DNA of 64,000 bases, from contig NZ_QUAK01000234.1 in NCBI RefSeq assembly GCF_003429565.1, forward strand, positions 13,664 to 77,663, read 5' to 3'. The notes beneath the pieces were generated by a model. It was given only the letters and a program-made list of their open reading frames with translations, had not been told where the DNA came from and ran no database searches. This document shows positions 28,296 through 36,923 of this stretch, piece after piece. A program made the position numbers and the translations under genes. How positions within the stretch are numbered: position 1 is the first letter of the stretch; each line of letters opens with the position of its first letter. The DNA comes from Streptomyces triticagri. Its GTDB lineage: Bacteria; Actinomycetota; Actinomycetes; Streptomycetales; Streptomycetaceae.

Positions 28296-29519
28296 ATGAA
28301 CGGGACGGACCCCTTCCTGCCCGCCGTGGACCGGGCTGCGTTCGCCGCGGCCCTGGCGGACCGACTCCGGCACGGCGGTGTGCCGGTGGGCCTGACGGCC
28401 ACCCAGGACCTGGTGGCCGCGCTGACCGTCGCCCGGCCGTCCACGCGCACGGCGCTGTACTGGACGGCCCGCATCACCCTCGTCCGGGACAGGCCGTACC
28501 TGAACCGCTTCGACGAGGTCTTCGCCGCGGTGTTCGGTGACGCCCTGCTCGCGGTCGATCCGCACGCCCGCCGCGACGGCCTCGGTGCCGTGCCGCCCCG
28601 CGGCGGGCCCGCGGCACCCCTGCTCACCGACGCCGCCGGCGATCCGATCGGCGGGACCGGACTGCCCTGGGCAACACTGGCACCCACCGTCGGCGCGGCC
28701 GAGCACAGCGAGGACCACGTCCTGACCGTCCCGCAGCGGCTGCCCTCCGACCTCGCGGGCGCGGTGGACACACCGTTCGAGCAACTCGACGAACGGGAGA
28801 GCGATCTGCTCGGCCAGTACCTCGAGGCCGCACTGGGGGAGTGGCCGACCCAGCGCTCACGCCGGTACGCGGTACGCCCGGGCGGTTCCCGGGTGGCGAT
28901 CAGGGAGACCGTGGCACGGTCCCGGCGCACCGGCTGGGAACCGGTCCGCCTCGTGCGCACGGCACCCGTGCGCCGGCCACGACGAGTGGTGGTGCTGTGC
29001 GACGTCAGCCGCTCGATGCAGGCCCAGGCGGTGCCGTACCTGCATCTGATGCGTGCGCTCGCGCGGGCGACGCGAGCGGAGACGTTCGCCTTCGCCACCT
29101 CGCTGACGCGCCTGACCCACGTACTCGCGCACCGCTCGGCGCAGACCGCGTTCGAGGAGGCCTCGGAGCGGGTCACGGACCGCTTCGGCGGTACGAGGAT
29201 CGCGTACTGCCTGGAGACGCTGCTCGCCTCGCACCACGGAGGCGCGGTACGCGGCGCGGTCGTGCTCATCGCCTCCGACGGCTGGGACGGCGACCCACCG
29301 GAGCGCCTGGCAGCGGCGATGGCCCGCCTGCACCGCCGAGCCCACCTGATCACCTGGCTCAACCCCCGCGCCGGCACCCCCGGTTACGTCCCCCGCACCA
29401 CAACCATGGCCGCGGCCCTGCCCCACATCGACGTCCTCCTCCCCGCGACAACGTTCAACGACCTCGTAGACCTGGGCCCGCGCCTGGCGGCGCTCCGTAA
29501 CAGCCCCTCCGGCGTTTGA
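28296..29519 (+). CDS. coxE: CoxE-type von Willebrand factor A domain protein
   Basis: The 407-residue protein belongs to the CoxE/VWA family that partners MoxR ATPases. The metal-ion-dependent adhesion site is visible as D-V-S-R-S (Asp236) with a later A-S-D-G-W-D segment, in the C-terminal half. It should work with CoxD in maturing the Mo-Cu site. Last gene of the cox operon, 37 bases after coxG. Its stop codon sits inside the first copy of a 25-base direct repeat, so the last codons are supplied by that repeat element and may be variable among relatives. Confidence 0.88.
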   Translation: MNGTDPFLPAVDRAAFAAALADRLRHGGVPVGLTATQDLVAALTVARPSTRTALYWTARITLVRDRPYLNRFDEVFAAVFGDALLAVDPHARRDGLGAVPPRGGPAAPLLTDAAGDPIGGTGLPWATLAPTVGAAEHSEDHVLTVPQRLPSDLAGAVDTPFEQLDERESDLLGQYLEAALGEWPTQRSRRYAVRPGGSRVAIRETVARSRRTGWEPVRLVRTAPVRRPRRVVVLCDVSRSMQAQAVPYLHLMRALARATRAETFAFATSLTRLTHVLAHRSAQTAFEEASERVTDRFGGTRIAYCLETLLASHHGGAVRGAVVLIASDGWDGDPPERLAAAMARLHRRAHLITWLNPRAGTPGYVPRTTTMAAALPHIDVLLPATTFNDLVDLGPRLAALRNSPSGV

Positions 29520-29560
29520 GGAGGCCTTACAAACAAGCCCCTCCGGCGTTTGAGGAGGCC
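29502..29560. repeat. Perfect 25-base direct repeat at the end of coxE
   Basis: Copies at 29502-29526 and 29536-29560 are identical and contain CCTC-N8-GAGG, which can form a small hairpin. A shorter CCTCCGGC follows at once. I recall closely similar elements around CCTCCGGCGTTTGAGG as common in Streptomyces intergenic regions, often near gene ends. Copy 1 includes the coxE stop codon. Confidence 0.85.
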
Positions 29561-29600
29561 CCTCCGGCAGGAGTTCCGGGAAGGGGCGGGTTTGGGGAAT

Positions 29601-29627
29601 CCCACCCCCACCCCCACCCCCATCCCC
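29601..29627 (-). repeat. C-rich simple repeat, G-quadruplex-prone on the minus strand
   Basis: CCCCCA units in tandem. The minus strand has five runs of three or more G separated mostly by single bases, a strong quadruplex pattern. It lies between the convergent coxE and LysR genes. Confidence 0.7.
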
Positions 29628-29639
29628 GGGGACCGGAGG

Positions 29640-30602
29640 TCAACTCCAAAGCGTCACATGAATAGCGGGCCGAAAACGCCCAGCCGTAACCCCCGTTCCG
29701 CGAAGCATCGCCTGAGTGGCCCGAGGCGTCGTGACAAACCTCCGCAGCTCCGCTGCGACCGGCGGCGACTCCCGGTCCCCGAGCGCGAGCAGATTCCACG
29801 ACCCCCGAGCGGGCAGATGCGGCCCGCTGAGCTGACACAGGTCCCCACCCGCCAGATCCTTCGTGACGGCGAACGTGACCGCCAGGACCACCCCCTTGCC
29901 GTGCTTCGCCTCGTCGACAGCGGCCGCATGGCTCTGAAAGATCCGCTGATGGTGCTCGGGGACGGCAAGACGCCGCAGCACCGAGGGCACGATCCCCGCC
30001 CGTCCCACCGCCGAAGGCCCGAGCAGCCACGCCTGTTCGCGCAGCTCCGCGACTCCGACGGCGCCCTGCCGCGCGGCCAGCGGATGACCGGCCCCGACGA
30101 CGGCGATCATCTGGTAGTTCAGGAAGTGCGTACAACTCATCGAGTCGTCCACGGTGGCCGGCCGGGGCCCGAGCGCGACGTCGACCGCCCGCTCCGTCAA
30201 CAGCGCGGGGAAGCGCTGCGGATTGTGCACACTGAGCTCGACGTCCAGGTCATGGGCGCGCCCGGCGAACAACTCGATCAGGCCCGGCGCCGCGTACTCC
30301 GCGAACAGGCTCGACGCCGCGACCCGCAGCAGCCGCCGCCCGGACCCGGCCATCTGCACTTCGAGCACGGTCTGGTCCTGGAGCCCGAGCATCTCGGCCG
30401 CCCGGCTGGCGAGCCGCAGCCCGCCCGGTGTGAAGGCGAGGCCGTGGGCGGTGCGCGTGAAGAGCTTGTCGCCGAGTTCCTTGCGCAGATGGGCGATGTG
30501 CAACGAGACGGCGGCCTCGGTGACGCCCAGGTCAGCGGCTGCCGCCTTGACCGAGCCGAGGCGGACGGTCGCCGCGAATGCCCGAAGTTGTGCCGGGGTC
30601 AA
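29640..30602 (-). CDS. LysR-family transcriptional regulator
   Basis: The 320-residue protein has a LysR helix-turn-helix at residues 1-60 (Q-L-R-A-F-A-A-T-V-R-L-G-S, E-A-A-V-S-L-H-I) and a substrate-binding-like effector domain. The TTG start has GGGAGG 6 bases upstream. It is convergent with coxE and has no divergent partner that would reveal its target; some CO dehydrogenase clusters have LysR regulators, so control of cox is possible but unproven. No palindrome with the T-N11-A pattern was found in the short region upstream. Confidence 0.88.
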   Translation of the reverse strand: MTPAQLRAFAATVRLGSVKAAAADLGVTEAAVSLHIAHLRKELGDKLFTRTAHGLAFTPGGLRLASRAAEMLGLQDQTVLEVQMAGSGRRLLRVAASSLFAEYAAPGLIELFAGRAHDLDVELSVHNPQRFPALLTERAVDVALGPRPATVDDSMSCTHFLNYQMIAVVGAGHPLAARQGAVGVAELREQAWLLGPSAVGRAGIVPSVLRRLAVPEHHQRIFQSHAAAVDEAKHGKGVVLAVTFAVTKDLAGGDLCQLSGPHLPARGSWNLLALGDRESPPVAAELRRFVTTPRATQAMLRGTGVTAGRFRPAIHVTLWS

Positions 30603-30740
30603 CCAGAACCTCCCGTGTGCACCACGGACCTCACTCCATATGTGACCTGCGTCTCAAGTTAGCGCACAGGCCGTTCCCCGGGCCACGCCTCCGGCCGAAC
30701 CGCGGTGCCCGGTGAGGTCCCGCCCGGTCGGTGACCTCGC

Positions 30741-31244
30741 TCAGCTGCGGCTGCGGGTCAGTACGTGCGTGGTGCTGCCGTCGTCCTCCTCGACGTCCCG
30801 GACGTGCTCGAAGCCGATCCGGGTCAGCACGGCGAGAGATGCCGCGTTGGGTGCGGCCACCGTGGCGTGCACGGCGGTGAGGCCGAGGGTGGCGAATCCG
30901 TACTCGACCAGTTTCTGCGCCAGTTCCGTCCCGAGGCCCGATCCCCACACCTCGGGCGCGAGGGCGTAGATGATCTCGTGGCCTTCGACCTCGGCGGTCC
31001 ACTTGATCTCGGCGTGCCCGACCAGACGCCCCTCGTGGCGAACCGCCCAGACGTCGAAGAGGGACTCCGCGTACACCTTGGAGAAGATCCGCCCGAACAG
31101 GGCCCGGTCCGCTGCCTCGGTGTCCGGGCCGTCGCCCATCCAGCGCGACACCCTGGTGTCCTGGAAGAGCGCGACGAAGTCCTCCTCGTCCGCACGGACG
31201 TACGGCTCCAGGAGCAGCCGCTCGGTGTGCAGCACGGGGGTCAT
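30741..31244 (-). CDS. GNAT-family N-acetyltransferase (RimJ-like)
   Basis: The 167-residue protein has the acetyl-CoA-binding signature of RimJ/RimL-type GNATs: T-E-R-L-L-L-E-P at the start, E-V-W-G-S-G-L-G-T-E-L at about residues 95-105, and N-A-A-S-L-A-V-L-T-R-I-G-F-E near the C-terminus. ATG 31244 is where homology begins; an upstream in-frame start adds 14 unconserved residues. The substrate is unknown. It is divergent from another GNAT gene 82 bases away, so their promoters share this gap. Confidence 0.87.
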   Translation of the reverse strand: MTPVLHTERLLLEPYVRADEEDFVALFQDTRVSRWMGDGPDTEAADRALFGRIFSKVYAESLFDVWAVRHEGRLVGHAEIKWTAEVEGHEIIYALAPEVWGSGLGTELAQKLVEYGFATLGLTAVHATVAAPNAASLAVLTRIGFEHVRDVEEDDGSTTHVLTRSRS

Positions 31245-31326
31245 GAGCCGTGACGCTATCCCGTAGCCCACCGGCCGGCACCTCAATTGATGTGCGACGC
31301 AGCGCGGGCAGGCCTAGCGTGAGCCC

Positions 31327-31839
31327 ATGACCTGGCTCCCTGCCGACTTCGTCCATCCCGTCCATGTACCCGTGCCCGGGACCACCCTGCATCTGCGGCC
31401 GATCCGGGAGGCGGACGCGGCGATCGACCACCCGGCGGTGATGAACTCCCGTGACCGGCTGTGGGAGATCTTCGGCCCGGCCTGGTCCTGGCCGAGCGAG
31501 TCGATGACCCTCGAGCAGGACCGCGCCGACCTGCTCCGGCACGAGAAGGAGATGGCCGCGCACCAGTCGTTCAACTACGCGCTCCTGGACGAGGACGAGA
31601 CGGCGCTCCTCGGCTGTGTCTACGTGGACCCGCCCGAGCGCGCCGGAGCCGACGGCGAGGTCGCCTGGTGGGTGGTGGACGAGCTGGTCGGCAGCGACAC
31701 GGAGCAGGCGCTCGACGCCCTGGTGCCGCGGTGGATCGCCGCCGACTGGCCGTTCACACAGCCTCGTTGCATCGGCCGTGACATCACCTGGCAGGACTGG
31801 ATGGCACTGCCGCCCGCGGTCGGCGACGCCGACGCCTGA
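31327..31839 (+). CDS. GNAT-like acetyltransferase domain protein
   Basis: The 170-residue protein resembles a GNAT fold: L-H-L-R-P-I-R-E-A-D-A near the N-terminus and F-N-Y-A-L-L-D-E-D-E-T-A-L-L-G-C-V-Y-V-D-P in the middle. It lacks the clear Q/R-x-x-G-x-G/A acetyl-CoA loop; the equivalent stretch reads V-V-D-E-L-V-G-S. Catalytic activity is therefore uncertain. Divergent from the RimJ-like gene, and it ends at a strong hairpin. Confidence 0.75.
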   Translation: MTWLPADFVHPVHVPVPGTTLHLRPIREADAAIDHPAVMNSRDRLWEIFGPAWSWPSESMTLEQDRADLLRHEKEMAAHQSFNYALLDEDETALLGCVYVDPPERAGADGEVAWWVVDELVGSDTEQALDALVPRWIAADWPFTQPRCIGRDITWQDWMALPPAVGDADA

Positions 31840-31885
31840 GACGCGGCCGTCCGATCCCCGCCACCCTTCCCTCGCCACCCGGAAC

Positions 31886-31914
31886 CGGCGTCCGGCGCCG
31901 GCCGCCGGACGCCG
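31886..31914. terminator. 11-bp stem terminator between convergent genes
   Basis: CGGCGTCCGGC (31886-31896) pairs perfectly with 31904-31914 around a 7-base loop, between the GNAT and alpha/beta hydrolase genes. No T tract. Confidence 0.7.
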
Positions 31915-31922
31915 ATAGCCGC

Positions 31923-32738
31923 TCAGCGCGGGCCGACGGCCGCGGTGGCCAGGAAGTCGAGCAGGACGGCGTTGAAGCGCTCCGGCTGCTCGGCGCCCGG
32001 CAGATGACCGGCCTGCTCGATCACGGACAGCACCGCGGAGGGGACCAGGCGGCGGATCTCCTCGGCGTCGGCGACCGGCGTATAGGCGTCGTCCGCACCG
32101 ACGACGACAAGCACGGGCTTGCGGACCGCTGCCAGGGTGTCGCGGTGGTCGGGCCGTTCGGCCCGCCCGCGCAGCGCCGCGGCCGCGCCCCGGGGATCCG
32201 TCGCACGCATCATCTCCTGCACCCGCGCGGCGACATGAGGCATCGCGGACACGTTGTACGCAGCGAGCATCTTGTCGATCACCTCGTCCGCGTAGCCGCC
32301 CATGCCCTCGGCGAGCAGCCGGTCGGCGAGTCGGTTGCGGACCTGCTTGCCCTGCTCGGTCTCCGCCGGGGCGGAGGTGTCGGACAGTACGAGGGCGAGC
32401 ACGCGGTGCGGATGCCGGAGCTGGACCTCCATGGCGATCTGTCCGCCCATCGAGACGCCGCCGATCACCGCCCCGGGGATGTCCAGATGATCGAGGAGCG
32501 CGGCGAGATCGTCGGCGAAGTCGGCGAGGAGCACCTTCCCCGGCGTGACGCTGCTGCGCCCGTAGCCGCGCAGATCGGGGGTGACGACCCGATACCCGGC
32601 CGCGCTCAGGGCCTCGGCCTGGGGCGCCCACAAGGTGCTGTTGAAAGGGTGCCCGTGGATCAGCAGGACGGGCGTGCCGCCCGACGGGCCGTGATCGTCG
32701 TAGTGGAGCGTGGCGCCGCGCAGCGGTATGGCGTTCAT
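31923..32738 (-). CDS. Alpha/beta hydrolase
   Basis: The 271-residue hydrolase has the usual H-G-H-P oxyanion region (residues 29-32), nucleophile elbow G-V-S-M-G-G, a likely acid Asp in V-G-A-D-D-A-Y-T and a catalytic His in Q-A-G-H-L-P. Layout and length match the haloperoxidase/esterase-like group (for example 3-oxoadipate enol-lactonase relatives). The true substrate is not identifiable. No signal peptide. The divergent neighbour at 32842 is unrelated, giving no pathway clue. Confidence 0.87.
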   Translation of the reverse strand: MNAIPLRGATLHYDDHGPSGGTPVLLIHGHPFNSTLWAPQAEALSAAGYRVVTPDLRGYGRSSVTPGKVLLADFADDLAALLDHLDIPGAVIGGVSMGGQIAMEVQLRHPHRVLALVLSDTSAPAETEQGKQVRNRLADRLLAEGMGGYADEVIDKMLAAYNVSAMPHVAARVQEMMRATDPRGAAAALRGRAERPDHRDTLAAVRKPVLVVVGADDAYTPVADAEEIRRLVPSAVLSVIEQAGHLPGAEQPERFNAVLLDFLATAAVGPR

Positions 32739-32841
32739 GTCACGCACCCTAACCACGCGGCCCGCCGTAAGTGCAGGCGTTTCGTGGCGGAGGCCATGTC
32801 CGCGATACTGGTCGGGACCCCGACCCTTCACAGAAGATCCC

Positions 32842-34002
32842 ATGGCCAAGAACAGCAGCCCCTCGACCACCGTCCCCGACACCGTGTGGCTGGGCAACGG
32901 GCGCCATTCAGGGCCCGAGCCCGAGCTGGACATCAGGCGCAACCTGATCGCACTCAAGGCGGCAGGGGTGCTCGACGACTTCCTGGAACTCGATCCGGCC
33001 GAGGCCGCCCGATCCACGGTCCTGCACCCGCGGGACGCGTCCGCGGACCCCGGCCCGTCCGCCCGGCGGCTCTTCGAGGCACGCTGGCGCCCCGTCGAGC
33101 ACATCACCGTGCGTGCCCAGCTGACCACGTACGACGCCCCGTTGCGCCGCAAGGAGAGCGACGGAGTCACCTGGGTGCTCGCCGCCGAGGCCGAGCAGCC
33201 CTGGGACGTACGGTGGGCCTCGCCCGCGACCATGTTCTGGCCGGACAGCGACCGGGTGGCCTGGGACCAGGACCTGGTGGCCGGACTGCGCCTGCGGACG
33301 ACGAACCATCTGCCGAAGGACGACGACGCGGTGCGCCGCCTGCTGCGCGACTGCACCCGCCAGAGCTGGTACATCCACATCGTCGTGCACGAGGCGATGA
33401 CACCGGACGCGCTCGGACAGCGGCCGGTCGCGGCCTTCCTGCCGCCGAGCCTGCGCCACCGGATCGTCGAGCACCGGGCCACGCCCGACCAGGCCCGCAT
33501 CGCGGACTTCGCCATGAAGCGGGAGCTCGATGTGCGGATGCCGCGCGGCGGCGCGGTCATCCTGCCCTCGACACCACCGGTGGCCGGGTACGACGCAGCG
33601 CGCTGCACGGTGCAGAACGTCTTCCTCGACGGCACGCAGCCGACCCAACTGCTCGACAGGATCAGGGAGTTCGCGATGCTCCCGCGACCCCTGCCGCCCG
33701 AGGCCGAACAGGCCCTGAACCGGCTGCGCCAAAGCTGGCACCTGCTCACCGCGGAGGAGGAGCTGGCCCACGCCCAGGGCATGGCCGTCCGGTACGCCGA
33801 GGCGCTCGAGGAGATGACCCGGTCCCGCGACCGCTATCGGGAAGCGGCCGAGGCGGCGCACGCCGCACTCGCCGAGGCGACCGGCGGGAGCGGCGCGGTG
33901 CCGCACCTGCCGGCGCCGGCGCGGCCGGACGGAGCGCCGGGATCGCCGCGCAGCGCACTGACGAAAGCTTTCGGCCGCTTCCGAGGGTCGAACGGCAAGT
34001 AG
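32842..34002 (+). CDS. Conserved hypothetical protein, 386 residues
   Basis: I do not recognise the family. The protein is soluble, without signal peptide or membrane segment, rich in Arg, Asp and Trp in the first 180 residues. It has a helical, coiled-coil-prone segment at about residues 295-350 (A-E-E-E-L-A-H-A-Q, E-A-L-E-E-M-T-R-S-R-D-R-Y) and a disordered Pro/Gly-rich tail ending in basic residues. Strong codon bias supports a real gene. ATG 32842 begins a well-conserved-looking N-terminus. It seems monocistronic. Confidence 0.75.
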   Translation: MAKNSSPSTTVPDTVWLGNGRHSGPEPELDIRRNLIALKAAGVLDDFLELDPAEAARSTVLHPRDASADPGPSARRLFEARWRPVEHITVRAQLTTYDAPLRRKESDGVTWVLAAEAEQPWDVRWASPATMFWPDSDRVAWDQDLVAGLRLRTTNHLPKDDDAVRRLLRDCTRQSWYIHIVVHEAMTPDALGQRPVAAFLPPSLRHRIVEHRATPDQARIADFAMKRELDVRMPRGGAVILPSTPPVAGYDAARCTVQNVFLDGTQPTQLLDRIREFAMLPRPLPPEAEQALNRLRQSWHLLTAEEELAHAQGMAVRYAEALEEMTRSRDRYREAAEAAHAALAEATGGSGAVPHLPAPARPDGAPGSPRSALTKAFGRFRGSNGK

Positions 34003-34095
34003 CCTCCTCCGCCCGGCCGTTCGGCCGCACTCGCTCCTCATCCGCAGGCCCGCTCCGCATCCGCAGGCCCGTCCCGCCCGACAAGGACCATCACC

Positions 34096-34431
34096 GTGCT
34101 CGTCACCCGCTCCGTCGCCCTGTTCGTCGTGGCCGCGTTGTTCGAGATCGGGGGCGCCTGGCTGGTGTGGCAGGGCATCCGGGAGCACAAGGGGTGGATT
34201 TGGATCGGGGCGGGCGTGATCGCACTCGGCCTGTACGGCGTGGTCGCCACGCTGCAGAGCGACGACAACTTCGGACGGATCCTCGCCGCGTACGGGGGCG
34301 TCTTCGTCGCCGGTTCGATCGCCTGGGGCATGGTCGCCGACGGCTACCGGCCGGACCGCTACGACGTCATCGGTGCCCTGGTGTGCCTGCTCGGGATGGC
34401 CGTCATCATGTACGCGCCGCGCGGCAACTGA
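34096..34431 (+). CDS. YnfA-like (UPF0060) small membrane protein
   Basis: The 111-residue protein has four membrane helices, starting with A-A-L-F-E-I-G-G-A-W and ending with D-V-I-G-A-L-V-C-L-L-G-M, both hallmarks of the UPF0060/YnfA family in the small-multidrug-transporter superfamily. Transport function is not established. GTG 34096 is preceded by AAGGACC about 8 bases upstream. It ends 43 bases before the convergent LacI gene, with no clear hairpin between them. Confidence 0.9.
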   Translation: MLVTRSVALFVVAALFEIGGAWLVWQGIREHKGWIWIGAGVIALGLYGVVATLQSDDNFGRILAAYGGVFVAGSIAWGMVADGYRPDRYDVIGALVCLLGMAVIMYAPRGN

Positions 34432-34474
34432 CCTGCCGGAGACGGGAATTGCCGGTGGGAGTCGCAGGCGAGTC

Positions 34475-35518
34475 CTACGGCAGCGCCAGCCGGCCGCCCA
34501 CGGTCGACTCCCGGGTCTCCAGCCAGTGCGGGGCCGTGTGCACCTCGAAGGGCGCCGGATCCTCCTCCGAACGGATGCGGGTGGCCAGGCACTTGACCGC
34601 GAGCGAGGCGATCGCTGCCCGGTCGGGGACCACCGATGTCAGCGAGGGCGTGCTGTACAGCGCCTCGTCGGAGCCGTCGATCCCGGCCACCGCGACATCC
34701 CCGGGGACGCTCAGGCCCGCCTCGTGCAGCGCGCGCAGTGCACCGACCGCCAGCATGTCGCTGAAGCAGAACACCGCGTCCGGGCGTACGCCGGCGGGGA
34801 GTCGGGCGAGGGTGCGCATCGCGAGCAGGCCGTTGTGGCGGTCGAAGTCCTGCACCGTGGGCGCCAGGCGCGGGTCGTAGGTCAGCCCGGCCGTGTGCAG
34901 GGCCAGTTGGAAGCCCTCCAGGCGCTGTCTGCTGGTCGCGGACGCCTTGCGGTCCACGCCGATCGCGGCGATCCGGGTGCGGCCGAGGCCGGCCAGATGC
35001 GCGGTCGCCTCGCGGGCCGCCGCGACATTGTCGATCAGGACGTGGTCGGCGGTCAGCCGGTCCCGCTCGTAGTTGCGCTCGCCGAGCAGTACGAGCGGGA
35101 ACTCGCTTGCCACTGGGGCGAGTTGGTCCAGGGAGGCATGCAGCGGCGAGAGGATGACACCGTCCAGGAGCGCCGCGCCGACGCCGGTCGCCAGGCGCAG
35201 TTCCTCCTTCGCGTCGCCCAGGGTCTCCTCGATGAGCACGGTGAGGCCGAGCTTTGCCGCCTGTGCCCGTACGTGCTGGGCGAGTTCGGCGAAGTACGGC
35301 GTGGCCAGGTCCGGGACGGCGAGTGCGATCAGGCCGCTGCGGCCGGTGCGCAGGCGGCGCGCCGAGGCGTTCGGCCGGTAGCCGAGCTCGCGCACGGCAC
35401 GCATCACATGCTCACGGGTGGCATCGGAGACCCGCGGGGCGTCGCGTACAACGTTGGACACGGTCTTGATCGACACCCCCGCGCGCTCCGCCACGTCCTT
35501 GAGTGTCACTGCCGCCAC
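34475..35518 (-). CDS. LacI-family repressor of the adjacent sugar operon
   Basis: The 347-residue protein has a LacI headpiece (V-T-L-K-D-V-A-E-R-A-G-V-S, then T-V-S-N-V-V-R-D, and the hinge R-P-N-A-S-A-R-R-L) and a periplasmic-binding-like effector domain. GTG 35518 is used; a GTG four codons in is also possible. Divergent from the Gfo/Idh gene, and a LacI-type palindrome lies just before that gene, so it should repress the operon 35760-44328. The ligand is likely a sugar or sugar derivative handled by the operon. Confidence 0.92.
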   Translation of the reverse strand: MAAVTLKDVAERAGVSIKTVSNVVRDAPRVSDATREHVMRAVRELGYRPNASARRLRTGRSGLIALAVPDLATPYFAELAQHVRAQAAKLGLTVLIEETLGDAKEELRLATGVGAALLDGVILSPLHASLDQLAPVASEFPLVLLGERNYERDRLTADHVLIDNVAAAREATAHLAGLGRTRIAAIGVDRKASATSRQRLEGFQLALHTAGLTYDPRLAPTVQDFDRHNGLLAMRTLARLPAGVRPDAVFCFSDMLAVGALRALHEAGLSVPGDVAVAGIDGSDEALYSTPSLTSVVPDRAAIASLAVKCLATRIRSEEDPAPFEVHTAPHWLETRESTVGGRLALP

Positions 35519-35661
35519 CGACCTGCTCCCCTCCTGCGTTTCCCCTGATTATGCACGGATCCGCCTTGGAAGCCAGGGGCGATCCCGCGCCGGATCCAGG
35601 GGCGATCCTGCGCCGGATTCCGGTGCTCCGAACTCCGGATCATCTCGATCGTCGCAAAGGG

Positions 35662-35722
35662 TTGACCCTACGGACTCACGCCGGTTACAACGTTGGAACC
35701 GGCCGCATAGGAAGCGCTTTCT
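35662..35722 (+). promoter_or_regulatory. Sugar-operon promoter with LacI-type operator
   Basis: TTGACC (35662-35667), 18 bases, TACAAC (35686-35691) as -35 and -10. Downstream, the palindrome GGAAGCGCTTTCT at 35710-35722 matches the classic LacI/GalR-family operator core GAAAGCGCTTTC, placed over the likely transcription start. CAACGTTG at 35688-35695 is a second small palindrome on the -10. Confidence 0.7.
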
Positions 35723-35759
35723 CAGTGCTCGGGGCCGTTCGTCTCACGAAAGGGTCCGC

Positions 35760-36923
35760 ATGTCTCCGCATCCTTCGAGCGCCCCGCTGCGCACCGCCGT
35801 GGTCGGCACGGGAGGAATCGCCCGCTCCAGCCATCTGCCCGCACTCCAGGAGCTGGCGGGCGAGGGCCGGGTGGAGATCGTCGCCGCGGTCGATGTCGAC
35901 GCGGATGCCGCACGCGCCTTCGCCGATTCGGCCGGCATCCCGTACGCGGGCACCGATCTGGACGGCATGCTCGACCAACTGCGCCCGGACCTCGTGGTGT
36001 TGTGCACCCCGCCCGCCGTGCACCGGGAGCAGTCGGTCGCCGCGCTGCGGGCCGGCGCCTGGGTCTGGTGCGAGAAGCCGCCGAGCCCGTCGCTCGCCGA
36101 CCACGATGCCGTCACGGCCGAGGAGAAGGGCGACGACGCGGGGCCGTACGCCTCCATCGTCTTCCAGCACCGCTTCGGATCCGGCGCCCGGCACGTACGC
36201 AGGCTGCTGCAGGAGGGCGCCTTCGGCCGGCCCCTGGTGGCCCACTGCCAGACCACCTGGTACCGCGACCAGGCCTACTACGCCGTGCCCTGGCGCGGAC
36301 GCTGGGCCACCGAGGGCGGCGGCCCGGCCATGGGCCACGGCATCCACCAGACCGATCTGCTCCTGGACCTGATGGGGGAGTGGAGCGAGGTGCGCGGCAT
36401 GGCCGCCCGCCTCGTGCACGACGTGGAGACCGAGGACGTGTCCACCGCGCAGGTCCGCTTCGCGAGCGGCGCCGTCGCCACCGTCGTCAACAGCGTCCTC
36501 AGCCCCGACGAGGTCAGCCGGATCCGCATCGACTGCGAGCGCGCGACCGTCGAACTGACCCACCTGTACGGCTACCGCAACGCGGACTGGCGCATCACGC
36601 CGGCACCCGGCGTGCCCGCGGAGGCCGTCGAGGAGTGGAGCAACTTCGGTACGGACGAGCCCAGTTCACACCTCGCCCAGCTGCGTTCGCTCGTCGACGA
36701 CATCACGGCCGGCCGGCGCCACCCCACCAGCGGACCGGGCGGCCGGCGCACGCTCGAATTCATCACCGCCCTCTACAAGTCCGCCTTCACCGACACCCCC
36801 GTACGTGCGGGCGAGATCGGCCCCGGCGACCCCTACTACACCGAACTGCACGGCGGAGCCCCCGACTGGGCGCCCGCCGGCCTCGGCACGCCCGCCACCC
36901 CCGGCAAGGAGGAGCACGCATGA
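35760..36923 (+). CDS. Gfo/Idh/MocA-family NAD(P)-dependent oxidoreductase
   Basis: Sugar dehydrogenase-type enzyme, 387 residues. The Rossmann motif V-V-G-T-G-G-I-A starts at residue 14, and the E-K-P motif is in W-C-E-K-P-P, followed by a typical C-terminal alpha/beta domain with G-G-G-P-A-M-G-H-G-I-H-Q-T-D containing the catalytic His. ATG 35760 has GAAAGG upstream. First gene of the LacI-controlled operon, overlapping the next by ATGA. It probably oxidises or isomerises the imported sugar; the substrate is not determinable. Confidence 0.9.
   Translation: MSPHPSSAPLRTAVVGTGGIARSSHLPALQELAGEGRVEIVAAVDVDADAARAFADSAGIPYAGTDLDGMLDQLRPDLVVLCTPPAVHREQSVAALRAGAWVWCEKPPSPSLADHDAVTAEEKGDDAGPYASIVFQHRFGSGARHVRRLLQEGAFGRPLVAHCQTTWYRDQAYYAVPWRGRWATEGGGPAMGHGIHQTDLLLDLMGEWSEVRGMAARLVHDVETEDVSTAQVRFASGAVATVVNSVLSPDEVSRIRIDCERATVELTHLYGYRNADWRITPAPGVPAEAVEEWSNFGTDEPSSHLAQLRSLVDDITAGRRHPTSGPGGRRTLEFITALYKSAFTDTPVRAGEIGPGDPYYTELHGGAPDWAPAGLGTPATPGKEEHA

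Noticed and set aside
29601..29627. CRISPR-like or satellite repeat array
   Set aside because: Units are 6 bases without spacers; it is a simple C-rich repeat.
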